Shown here one piece after another: positions 1 to 6,259 of a stretch of DNA of 7,829 nt. Under the pieces are notes generated by a model. That model made no database searches. It was not told the origin of the DNA and saw only the letters and a list, made by a program, of their open reading frames with translations. The translations under genes were made by a program, and so were the position numbers. Origin of the DNA: OMOG01 sp041485845 (lineage in GTDB: Bacteria > Acidobacteriota > Terriglobia > Bryobacterales > Bryobacteraceae); the NCBI GenBank assembly GCA_041485845.1, contig JBGPKH010000432.1, positions 1 through 7,829 on the forward strand. Direction: 5' to 3'. The number at the start of each line of letters is the position of its first letter. Positions within the stretch are counted from its first letter, which is position 1.

Positions 1-2
1 AA

Positions 3-212
3 CAGGCGGCCGCGCTGAAAGCGAAAGCGGCGGCGCAGGGCCTCAGCCTCGAAGGCTGGTTCAAGAAACTGGCCGAAGAGGAAACCGACCCTCGGGCGAA
101 GCCCCTGAAGTCCGCCTATGGGCTGCTGGCCGAATATGGCCCAGCTCCATCCGCCGAGGAGATCGATGAGAACCGGCGCGATATGTTCCGCGGCTTTGGC
201 GAAGACTCTTAA
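3..212 (+). CDS. Antitoxin of a VapBC-like module (3' part only)
   Basis: Only the last 69 codons are visible; the start lies before the window. The reading frame ends in TAA at 210-212. The visible part begins with a helical stretch (LKAKAAAQGLSLEGWFKKLAEE) of the kind seen in ribbon-helix-helix (CopG/Arc-like) antitoxins, where a small DNA-binding fold carries an A..G.SL pattern. It ends with an acidic, charged tail (SAEEIDENRRDMFRGFGEDS) of the type that antitoxins use to wrap their PIN toxin. The role is inferred mainly from position: the next ATG begins on the base after this stop and encodes a PIN-domain toxin. Antitoxins of this kind neutralise the toxin and repress their own operon, so an operator should lie upstream, outside the window. 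The exact antitoxin family (RHH, Phd/YefM or other) cannot be settled from the tail. Confidence 0.72.
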   Translation, partial: QAAALKAKAAAQGLSLEGWFKKLAEEETDPRAKPLKSAYGLLAEYGPAPSAEEIDENRRDMFRGFGEDS

Positions 213-614
213 ATGATCGCCGCAGTAGCTGACACTCACGCTGCGCTGTGGTATTTGTTCGGCGATCCCCGCCTCTCCGTTCCCGCCAAGACGTTTATAG
301 ACCAGGCCGCCGGCGCCGGGCGCAAAGTCGTTCTTTCGGTTATCAGTTTGGCCGAAATTTTATATCTGATCGAAAAGAACCGCTTGCCCTTTTCAGCCTA
401 CGAGAAACTCCGCCAGGCCCTCGGCGTGGTTGATTACGTGATCGATGAAGTGCCGCTTACGACCGGCATCGTCGAAGCCATGAGGCAGGTTCCGCGCGTG
501 GACGTTCCCGACATGCCCGATCGGATCGTCGCGGCGACGGGCGTATGTTTTGGCGTGCCGCTCATCAGCCGGGACGGTCGCATTCGCGCTTCGAACATTC
601 AGACTGTGTGGTAA
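213..614 (+). CDS. vapC: VapC-type PIN-domain ribonuclease toxin
   Basis: This 133-residue protein has the normal VapC length and architecture. The PIN catalytic acids are all visible: D7 in VADTHAALW, E48 in SLAEI, D103 in the DVPDMPDRIVAAT block (with D97 and D100 nearby) and D121 in LISRDGRI near the end. PIN toxins bind a divalent metal through these acids and cleave RNA, typically tRNA or rRNA, which halts translation when the antitoxin is lost. The target cannot be read from the sequence. The ATG follows the antitoxin TAA with no gap and has no clear Shine-Dalgarno site, which points to translational coupling and keeps the toxin tied to antitoxin synthesis. No key residue is missing, so the toxin looks intact. 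A shorter ORF in another frame at 248-433 is a shadow. Confidence 0.9.
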   Translation: MIAAVADTHAALWYLFGDPRLSVPAKTFIDQAAGAGRKVVLSVISLAEILYLIEKNRLPFSAYEKLRQALGVVDYVIDEVPLTTGIVEAMRQVPRVDVPDMPDRIVAATGVCFGVPLISRDGRIRASNIQTVW

Positions 615-755
615 GCGTGCCCTCTTGTCGGATTGCTCTTCGCGGAGTCCGGCAGCGCGGAGCCTGCCATCTCGTCATGGGTCGTTAGATCACCCCGGCG
701 CCCGAAGCGCTGGAAGAAATCGCCTCGGCGCTCCAGCCCCGCAACCACATGCAGT
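615..755. other. Intergenic gap after vapC, with a short coding-like stretch
   Basis: About 140 bases separate the toxin stop from the acyltransferase promoter. No convincing terminator is seen: the short complementary segments around 646-668 are weak and lack a T-run. From 689 the acyltransferase frame is open and reads ITPAPEALEEIASALQPRNH before the first ATG at 749, after an in-frame TAG at 686-688. That string looks like ordinary protein but has no start codon, so it may be a gene remnant or chance. Confidence 0.4.
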
Positions 756-761
756 TACAAT
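756..761 (+). promoter_or_regulatory. -10-like hexamer TACAAT ahead of the acyltransferase
   Basis: TACAAT ends 8 bases before the ATG at 770. If it is a -10 box, transcription would start at about 767-770, giving a leaderless or nearly leaderless message. No TTGACA-like -35 box is visible at the usual distance. The hexamer lies inside the longer alternative reading frame that begins at 749, which argues for the 770 start. Confidence 0.45.
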
Positions 762-769
762 GCGTCTTG

Positions 770-1699
770 ATGCGCCGCCGCTCCACCCTCCGCAACCTCT
801 GCGAATACTGCATGGCGCTCGTCGTACTCAAATCGCTCGAGTGGGCGCCCTTGCCGTTGGCCCGCCATCTGGCCCGCGGCTACACACGCCTTCTCGATCT
901 CGCCCTTCCGCGCCTCCGCCAGGTCGCCTATTACAACCTGTCCTTTGCGCTGCCCGCGGCGGACCACACGGCAATCGTCGACGGCGTCTTCCATTCGATC
1001 GCCCGTGTGCTGCTGGCCTTCGCTAAATTCCCGTCCATCCGCAAAGAGAACATCGCCCGCTGGATCCGCTGCGAAGGCATGGAGCACTTCGAAAAGGCCA
1101 TCCGCGAAGGCCGCGGCGTGCTGTTCGCCACCGCCCACCTCGGCAACTGGGAACTCAGCGCCTACGCCCACGCCCTGCTCGCGTCGCCCATGAACGTGAT
1201 CGTCCGCCCGCTCGACAATCCGCTCATCGACCGGCTGGTGGAGCGCCGCCGCGGGCATTCGGGCAACCGCCTGGTTCTCAAGAAGGACTTCGCGCGCGCC
1301 ATCCTGAAGGCCCTGGCGGCTAACGAGGCGGTGGGCATTCTCATCGATCAGAACGCATCGCCCGACGCCGGCGTGTTCGTCGACTTCTTCGGTATCCCGG
1401 CCTGCGCCGGCGCCGGCTTTGCGAAGATCGCGGCCCACAGCGGAGCGGCCGTGATTCCCGGGTTCGCCCTCTGGTCCGCGGAGGAACGCCGCTATGTCTT
1501 GCGCTTCTACCCCCGGGTGCCGATCACCGGAGATGCGGCCCGCGATACCCAAACGCTGCAAGCGAAACTGGAGGAGGTCATCCGCGCTCACCCCGACCAG
1601 TGGCTGTGGATCCATCGCCGATGGAAGACGCGGCCGCCGGGCAGCCTCCCGTTGTATGAAAAGGCCCCGAATCCGCGAAGGCCTCGAAACACCGTGTAG
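770..1699 (+). CDS. LpxL/HtrB-family lysophospholipid (lipid A) acyltransferase
   Basis: This is a 309-residue protein from the ATG at 770, or 316 if the ATG at 749 is used; family members are usually about 300. The acyltransferase signature HLGNWE (H123 to E128, an HX4E motif) is the catalytic pair of the LPLAT superfamily. Downstream blocks typical of LpxL/HtrB follow: VIVRPLDNPLIDRLVERRR, GILIDQNASPDAGVFVDFFG, and QWLWIHRRWKTRP near the end. The N-terminal hydrophobic stretch (CMALVVLKSLEWAPLPLARHLA) would anchor the enzyme on the inner membrane. Known members add a secondary acyl chain to the Kdo-lipid A precursor; some relatives act on other lipids (ornithine lipid, mannosides), so the substrate is inferred. 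I chose 770 because a TACAAT hexamer lies just before it and neither start has a Shine-Dalgarno site. The kinase gene starts 23 bases after the stop. Confidence 0.85.
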   Translation: MRRRSTLRNLCEYCMALVVLKSLEWAPLPLARHLARGYTRLLDLALPRLRQVAYYNLSFALPAADHTAIVDGVFHSIARVLLAFAKFPSIRKENIARWIRCEGMEHFEKAIREGRGVLFATAHLGNWELSAYAHALLASPMNVIVRPLDNPLIDRLVERRRGHSGNRLVLKKDFARAILKALAANEAVGILIDQNASPDAGVFVDFFGIPACAGAGFAKIAAHSGAAVIPGFALWSAEERRYVLRFYPRVPITGDAARDTQTLQAKLEEVIRAHPDQWLWIHRRWKTRPPGSLPLYEKAPNPRRPRNTV

Positions 1700-1705
1700 T
1701 ATTCT
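1697..1705 (+). promoter_or_regulatory. Possible -10 (overlapping TAGTAT / TATTCT) ahead of the kinase gene
   Basis: Two overlapping TAnnnT hexamers, TAGTAT (1697-1702) and TATTCT (1700-1705), overlap the acyltransferase stop codon. They would place a transcript start at about 1709-1712, a leader of some 11-14 bases. The leader contains the palindrome GGGGCCCC (1712-1719), whose GGGG is 7 bases from the ATG and could be a weak ribosome site. Read-through from the acyltransferase is equally possible. Confidence 0.3.
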
Positions 1706-1722
1706 GTAGCCGGGGCCCCCTG

Positions 1723-3561
1723 ATGATCCCGCTCCGGCCGTCACCTCTCCACAGCAGTGTCTTCGCGTTGGCCCTCACCGCGGTAGCGCTCCTGCTCTCG
1801 CTCCTGCTCGGGCCTTACCTGGAGCCCGATATCTATCTGCTGTTCCTGGTGGCCGTTTGGCTGAGCGCCTGGTATTACGGGCGGACCGGCGGTCTGACGG
1901 CCACCGGCGCTTCCACCGCGTTGATCCTGTTTTTCTTCCTGCGGCCCGAGAGTTCCACCGCGGCCGCACCCTCGTGGAGCGTTGCGCTGCGGTCGCTAAC
2001 GTATCTGGCGATGGCGTTGCTCATCACCTGGGTGACCGCCTCCTGGCGCGAGAGCCGGCAGCTCCTGTCTTCCACGCTTTCGAGCATTGCCGATGCCGTG
2101 CTGGCCACCGATCGCGAAGGCCGCGTGACGTTTCTCAATGCCGTGGCCGAAACGCTCACCGGCTGGCCGCGGACCGAGGCGCGCGGCAAGCCCGCGTCGG
2201 AGATCCTGCGCATGATCGATGAGAGCACGCGCCAGTCCGTGGAGAACCCGCTGGCGCGCGCGTTGCGGGATCGCGTCATGGTGGCCATGGACGACCACGC
2301 CGCGTTGGTCTCGCGCAGCGGCGCCGAAGTGCCCATCGAGCATAGCGCCTCACCCGTGCGCGACGATGCGGGCGAGGTGCGCGGCGCCATCCTGGTGTTC
2401 CGCGATATCAGCAAGCGGCGCCAACTGGAAGAGCAGGCCACCCATGCGCAGAAAATGGACGCAGTTGGGCGCCTGGCCGGCGGTGTGGCAGGGGATTTCA
2501 ACAACGTGCTCACGGTCATCACCGGTTACGCCGAACTGCTCCACGCCGAAGTCCCCGTCACCAGCCCGCTGCGCCGTTTCGTGGACGAGATCGTCCACGC
2601 CGGCGAGCGCGCTGCCGCGCTGACCCGGCACCTGCTGGCATTCAGCCGCGGATCGACCGCGCAGCCGCGCGTTCTGGACTTGAATACGGTCGTCGCCGGG
2701 ATGGAGCCCTTGCTGCGCCGCCTGCTCGGGGAGAACATCGAGCTCATCCTTCTCACCACTCCGGGGCTGGGGCGCGTAAAGGCCGATGCCTCGCAGCTCG
2801 AACAGGCCATCGTCAACCTCGCGAACAATTCGCGCGATGCCATGCCGCAGGGCGGCAAGCTGGTGATTGAGACCGCCAACGTCGAGCTGGAGGATGGACC
2901 GGGCAGCCAGAATATCGGAGTGAAGCCCGGCTCCTACGTCATGCTCGCCGTAAGCGACACCGGAGTGGGCATGGACACCGAGACGCGCTCGCGTTTGTTT
3001 GAGCCGTTCTTCACAACTAAGGCGCCGGGAAAAGGCAGCGGGCTCGGACTGGCAACCGTATACGGAACCATCAAGCAAAGCGACGGCCATGTAACGGTCT
3101 ATAGCCAGCCCGGATGCGGGACCATTTTCGAGATCTACCTGCCGCGCGTCAAGGAAGCGGTTACCGTACTTCCGCGAAAGGGCCTGTCGAAAGGCTCCGA
3201 GACCATCCTGCTGGTAGACGACGAAGACGGAGTGCGCAAGCTGATGCTGGCCGTGCTCCAGTCCAACGGCTACGACGTGCTGGAGGCCGGCAATGGAACC
3301 ACGGCGCTGGCCGCTTACGAGAAGAACTCCCACAAGATCGACCTGGTCCTGACCGACATTGTAATGCCGCAGATGACCGGCATCGAACTGGGCCGGCAGC
3401 TTGCGGAACGCTCGCCCGGCCTCAAGATCCTCTATATATCGGGCTACCGCGACAATCCCATCGTCGGCGGCGATACCCCCGCGGCATTCCTGCAAAAGCC
3501 CTTCACCCCCGACGTCCTGCTGGCGAAGGTGCGCGAAGTCCTTGACGCCGAGACGGTGTAG
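1723..3561 (+). CDS. Membrane hybrid histidine kinase lacking the phosphoacceptor His
   Basis: The protein has 612 residues. Four hydrophobic segments (about 13-32, 37-52, 57-73, 87-105) resemble the DUF4118/KdpD membrane region. A PAS domain follows (about 112-230; DAVLATDREGRVTFLNAVAE, ending in VFRDISKRR). The DHp helix is of the AQKM...GRLAGGVA.DFNN type (242-261), but the position that is His in this family is Gly (G257, GGG at 2491-2493). The ATPase domain is complete: N365/N369 (N box), DTGVGM (412-417), LFEPFF (425-430) and GKGSGLGL (436-443). The receiver (about 493-608) has D499/D500, phosphoacceptor D545 in LTDIVMP, S573 and K592. Such proteins normally autophosphorylate on His and pass phosphate to the receiver Asp; here step one should fail, so it may be a phosphatase, a heterodimer partner or a pseudokinase. 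It starts 23 bases after the acyltransferase. No dedicated DNA-binding partner is visible. Confidence 0.92.
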   Translation: MIPLRPSPLHSSVFALALTAVALLLSLLLGPYLEPDIYLLFLVAVWLSAWYYGRTGGLTATGASTALILFFFLRPESSTAAAPSWSVALRSLTYLAMALLITWVTASWRESRQLLSSTLSSIADAVLATDREGRVTFLNAVAETLTGWPRTEARGKPASEILRMIDESTRQSVENPLARALRDRVMVAMDDHAALVSRSGAEVPIEHSASPVRDDAGEVRGAILVFRDISKRRQLEEQATHAQKMDAVGRLAGGVAGDFNNVLTVITGYAELLHAEVPVTSPLRRFVDEIVHAGERAAALTRHLLAFSRGSTAQPRVLDLNTVVAGMEPLLRRLLGENIELILLTTPGLGRVKADASQLEQAIVNLANNSRDAMPQGGKLVIETANVELEDGPGSQNIGVKPGSYVMLAVSDTGVGMDTETRSRLFEPFFTTKAPGKGSGLGLATVYGTIKQSDGHVTVYSQPGCGTIFEIYLPRVKEAVTVLPRKGLSKGSETILLVDDEDGVRKLMLAVLQSNGYDVLEAGNGTTALAAYEKNSHKIDLVLTDIVMPQMTGIELGRQLAERSPGLKILYISGYRDNPIVGGDTPAAFLQKPFTPDVLLAKVREVLDAETV

Positions 3562-3589
3562 TGGAGCCGGAGAGGAACATAAGTATCCC

Positions 3590-3614
3590 ACCGCCGAGAC
3601 GCCGAGGCGCCGAG
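3590..3614 (+). repeat. Left terminal inverted repeat
   Basis: This 25-base arm contains GCCGAG three times at 8-base spacing (GCCGAGAC, GCCGAGGC, GCCGAG). It pairs with 3902-3926 at 23 of 25 positions. Confidence 0.75.
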
Positions 3615-3658
3615 TAAGAGCAAAAGTCAAAACCTGAGAGCGCCGAGGGAGGTCTCGA

Positions 3659-3675
3659 TGGGCCGCGGCGGCCCA
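3659..3675. repeat. Perfect 17-base palindrome in the element core
   Basis: TGGGCCGC, a central G, then GCGGCCCA: eight bases pair perfectly around one central base. It could be a protein-binding site; as RNA it would need an open loop of at least three bases, leaving about seven base pairs. Confidence 0.6.
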
Positions 3676-3686
3676 CCAAAGGGCAT

Positions 3687-3740
3687 GAAGACGCGGCCGG
3701 TGCGGGCTGGGTATTTTCGCCGGTTCTTCGCTGCGTCTTC
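3687..3740. repeat. Long-range stem GAAGACGC / GCGTCTTC
   Basis: GAAGACGC (3687-3694) and GCGTCTTC (3733-3740) are exact reverse complements 38 bases apart. With the neighbouring palindrome they give the core of the element a structured look, but an 8-base pair can arise by chance. Confidence 0.35.
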
Positions 3741-3901
3741 AACGGAGCGGAGAGCGCCGAGAAAAACACGCCCGATGGCGCGACGGTTTTGCGTAGTTAA
3801 GGGCGTCGTCTCCATCGCCCAAGCGGCCGAAACAACGGCGCGGTTACCTCTGCCCCCTCTGCGCTCTCCGGTATTGATATTCGGCTTTGATCTTGCCTTT
3901 T

Positions 3902-3926
3902 CTCGGCGACTCTGCGTCTCGGCGGT
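3902..3926 (-). repeat. Right terminal inverted repeat
   Basis: This is the mirror copy of 3590-3614 with two differences in 25. It ends 17 bases before the putative -10 box of the receptor gene, so the usual -35 position of that promoter falls inside this arm. Confidence 0.75.
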
Positions 3927-3943
3927 GAATTCCAAGTCCCTGC

Positions 3944-3949
3944 TATCAT
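3944..3949 (+). promoter_or_regulatory. -10-like hexamer TATCAT ahead of the receptor gene
   Basis: TATCAT is followed by exactly six bases and then the GTG start at 3956, so a normal -10 to +1 distance would put transcription start on the GTG itself. A GAGG lies at 3950-3953 but only two bases from the GTG, too close for a normal ribosome-binding site. No clear -35 box is seen. Confidence 0.45.
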
Positions 3950-3955
3950 GAGGCA

Positions 3956-6232
3956 GTGCGCAACTTCCGGCTGCTCGGGTGCGGGCTCCTCCTGGGCCTC
4001 GCACCGGCTCTGGCGCAGTTCCAGTGTGAAGTCCGCGGCTCGGTTGTCGATGCTCGCGGCGGCGAAGCCCTCTCCAACGTCGTGATCCAGCTCGTCGGCG
4101 GCGCCTACCGCGCCACCACCGGCGCCACGGGACGATTCAGCTTCCAAGCGGTCGTCCCCGGCGATTACACGCTCAACGTCTCCACCGTGGGCTACCACCT
4201 GGTGAAACGTCCCTTCCACATCGCCGCCGGTGAGACCCGCGAATTCGAAGTGGTCCTCAGCCCCGACACCTTCCGCCAGACCGACACCGTGGTGGCGCAG
4301 TCGAGTCCTTTCGAGACTTCGCGCCAGGACAGCCCCAATACGCTGGTGCTCGCAGGCAACGATGCCAAGAACCTCGCCAGCGTGCTGGCCGACGACCCAC
4401 TGCGCGCGGTGCAGAGCCTGCCCGGCGTGAGCTCCAACAACGACTTCGACGCACGCTTCTCTCTGCGCGGAGCCGACTACAGCCGCATCGGCCTGTACCT
4501 CGATGGCATTCTACTCCACGCGCCGTTTCACATGCTGCAAGGCCAAAGTGTTTCGGGATCGGCCACCGCCTTCAACGGCGACATGGTGGAGGAACTGGAA
4601 CTCCACGAGGGCGCGTACCCCGAGCGCTTCGAAGACCGCAGCGCCGGCGCCCTCGACGTCCACACCCGCGACGGCAGCCGCACCGGCACGTCCTGGCGCG
4701 CGGCCGCCAGCGCCTCCAACGCCGGTGTCATGGCGGAAGGGCCTTTGGGCGGGAAGAAGCGCGGATCGTGGCTGGCCGGCGCGCGCAAGAGCTATTTGCA
4801 GTACATATTTGAGCGCACCTTCCCCGATACGAACTTCATCTTCGGCTTCGAAGACGCACAGGGCCGCCTCACCTACGACCTCACGCCCAAGAACAACATC
4901 ACCCTCTACATTCTGGAAAGCTTCTCGAGCCTCGACCGCCACACCAACATCGCCAAGCTTGGCGTGAATGCCCTGGTGAACGCGGGCTATCACTACACCA
5001 TGAGCAACCTCGGGTGGCGCTACACTCCCAGCCCGAAGCTGCTGGTCTCTACCCACGCCGCCTGGATGCGCGAGAAGTTCGACAACAACAACCCTACGAA
5101 ACTGCCGCTGGGCGCGGGCTACTACGGGGAGTGGGTCGGAAACACCTCCGCCACCTGGATGTGGAATGGACGCAACCCTCTCGACCTGGGCGTTTCCGTG
5201 CGGCGGCTTCGCGACGCAGGATTTTTCAATCAGTACCAGTCGGTTTCGACCGCGCCGCGACTGCTCGATCATTTCAACGGCACTGCCACGCGCGCCGGCG
5301 GGTTCGCCCAGCAATCGTGGACGGGGTGGTCCGGCCGGGTCCACCTGGCGGCCAGCGCGCGCTGGGATCGCCACTCGATCGACGGCGTCGCGGCACTCTC
5401 GCCGCAGGCGTCGGCGGCTTTTCTGTTAACTCCGGCTACCCACATTCAGCTCGGCTGGGGACAGTACGTGCAGTATCCCGAGATCTCGCTGCTGACTTCT
5501 CCTCTGGGCGCCCGCGGTCTGCTGCCCATGCGTTCGAACCACGCCATCGCCGCCATCGAGCAGCGTCTCGGCGAGCGAACCCGTATCCGCCTGGAGTTCT
5601 ACAACCGCTCCGACCGCGACCTGCCCTTCCAGCCGCTCTACGATCCGCGCCTCATCGACGGCAGGCTGTTCAGCCCGCCGCTGAATCCGCCCTATCGCAA
5701 CTCCCTGCGCGGCTACGCGCGCGGCGTGGAGTTGTTCCTCCGGCGTTCCAGCGCCAACCGCTTCACCGGCTGGATCTCGTACGCCTACGGGCACACGGGC
5801 ATGCGCGACGGCGGCGAGCCCGCCGGCTCGAACAACCGTTTCCCATCCGAATTCGATCAGCGCCACACGGTCAACCTGTACGGCGGCTATCGCCTGAAGC
5901 CCACGGTCAATCTGAGCCTCCGCTGGAACTACGGCAGCGGCTTCCCGATCCCCGGCTTTCTACAAAAGAACGGCTCGTTCTACAACCTGACCAGCGTGCG
6001 CAACCAACTGCGCCTGAGCCCCTACTCGCGAATCGACTTCCGCGTGAACAAGTCGTGGACGCGCGACAAGTGGAAGCTCACCCTGTACGGCGAAGTCGTC
6101 AACCTGACCAATCGCGCGAACTACATCTTCGACAGCTTCGACGGTTACAACAGCCGGACGTTGCAGTCGTTCCTCACGCTGGATACCATGTTCCCGATCC
6201 TGCCGAGCGCGGGGATCGTGTTCGAGCGGTAG
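3956..6232 (+). CDS. TonB-dependent outer-membrane receptor with carboxypeptidase-regulatory-like domain
   Basis: The 758-residue protein begins with a signal peptide (MRNFRLLGCGLLLGLAPALA, cleavage likely after A20). Residues about 25-102 form a carboxypeptidase D regulatory-like beta-sandwich (VRGSVVDARGGEALSNVVIQL; GRFSFQAVVPGDYTLNVSTVGY). A TonB-box-like DTVVAQ lies at 110-115. The plug follows (about 125-238; DDPLRAVQSLPGVSSNNDF, FSLRGADYSRIGLYLDGILL), and the rest is a beta-barrel rich in alternating aromatic strands. Such receptors import bulky substrates across the outer membrane using energy from TonB-ExbBD; the substrate cannot be told. It is shorter than the large Oar-like receptors of about 1000 residues common in Acidobacteriota. 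It ends in IVFER instead of the usual terminal aromatic residue. The GTG start is chosen because the ATG at 3948 is out of frame, the next in-frame Met is near residue 193, and the signal peptide begins there. Confidence 0.9.
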   Translation: MRNFRLLGCGLLLGLAPALAQFQCEVRGSVVDARGGEALSNVVIQLVGGAYRATTGATGRFSFQAVVPGDYTLNVSTVGYHLVKRPFHIAAGETREFEVVLSPDTFRQTDTVVAQSSPFETSRQDSPNTLVLAGNDAKNLASVLADDPLRAVQSLPGVSSNNDFDARFSLRGADYSRIGLYLDGILLHAPFHMLQGQSVSGSATAFNGDMVEELELHEGAYPERFEDRSAGALDVHTRDGSRTGTSWRAAASASNAGVMAEGPLGGKKRGSWLAGARKSYLQYIFERTFPDTNFIFGFEDAQGRLTYDLTPKNNITLYILESFSSLDRHTNIAKLGVNALVNAGYHYTMSNLGWRYTPSPKLLVSTHAAWMREKFDNNNPTKLPLGAGYYGEWVGNTSATWMWNGRNPLDLGVSVRRLRDAGFFNQYQSVSTAPRLLDHFNGTATRAGGFAQQSWTGWSGRVHLAASARWDRHSIDGVAALSPQASAAFLLTPATHIQLGWGQYVQYPEISLLTSPLGARGLLPMRSNHAIAAIEQRLGERTRIRLEFYNRSDRDLPFQPLYDPRLIDGRLFSPPLNPPYRNSLRGYARGVELFLRRSSANRFTGWISYAYGHTGMRDGGEPAGSNNRFPSEFDQRHTVNLYGGYRLKPTVNLSLRWNYGSGFPIPGFLQKNGSFYNLTSVRNQLRLSPYSRIDFRVNKSWTRDKWKLTLYGEVVNLTNRANYIFDSFDGYNSRTLQSFLTLDTMFPILPSAGIVFER

Positions 6233-6247
6233 CGGCCCTGCCCATCG

Positions 6248-6253
6248 TAAACT
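6248..6253 (+). promoter_or_regulatory. -10-like hexamer TAAACT ahead of the redoxin gene
   Basis: TAAACT ends six bases before the ATG at 6260, the same spacing as TATCAT to GTG at the receptor gene, so a leaderless transcript is suggested. There is no Shine-Dalgarno site. The gap from the receptor stop is only 27 bases, so read-through is also possible. Confidence 0.4.
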
Positions 6254-6259
6254 CGAATC

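Larger units (their letters stand above)
3590..3926. repeat. Intergenic element bounded by inverted copies of a bipartite repeat
   Basis: The 394 bases between the kinase and the receptor gene hold no credible gene. The left end (3590-3614) and the right end (3902-3926, read on the other strand) match at 23 of 25 bases; both read ACCGCCGAGACGC, one variable base, GAG, one variable base, CGCCGAG. Inward, both copies continue with an A-rich stretch and a second block of the type GAGAGCGCNGAGGG (3636-3650 on +; about 3853-3868 on -). A further copy of the second block, GGAGAGCGCCGAGAAAAA, lies at 3749-3766. The core also contains a perfect palindrome and a long-range stem. From memory, similar GCCGAG/GCAGAG repeats are scattered between genes in many bacteria and yield nonsense peptides such as ETQSRREK on translation. 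No transposase is present; a non-autonomous element or a structured RNA are both possible. Confidence 0.7.

Noticed and set aside
641..668. Possible terminator after vapC
   Set aside because: The stem is short and interrupted and no T-run follows; the two CGCGGAG copies are a trivial repeat in GC-rich DNA.
749..769. Earlier ATG (749) as the acyltransferase start
   Set aside because: It is possible, but it has no ribosome site and would place the TACAAT hexamer inside the gene; the 770 ATG fits the start pattern of the other genes. It remains an open alternative.
755..1744. 329-residue open frame on the minus strand
   Set aside because: It mirrors the acyltransferase gene, has no recognisable domain, and is the usual long antisense opening of GC-rich coding DNA.
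2350..3630. 426-residue open frame on the minus strand
   Set aside because: It is antisense to the kinase, whose domains are unmistakable, and the translation shows no motif.
3581..3940. Possible target-site duplication (AAGTATCCC on the left, AAGTCCC on the right) around the repeat element
   Set aside because: The right copy lies several bases outside the repeat end and needs a gap to align, so it is no better than chance.
3658..3951. 97-residue open frame in the intergenic element
   Set aside because: It is built from the repeat arms and the core, and ends in the LCVSAVNSK-type string that arises when this repeat type is translated. No ribosome site or domain is seen.
3956..3985. Lipobox-like LLGC at residues 6-9 of the receptor
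   Set aside because: Only five residues precede it and the hydrophobic core lies after the Cys, so a normal signal peptide cut after A20 fits better.
4511..5374. 287-residue open frame on the minus strand
   Set aside because: It is antisense to the TonB-dependent receptor barrel and has a low-complexity Ala/Gly/Arg composition.
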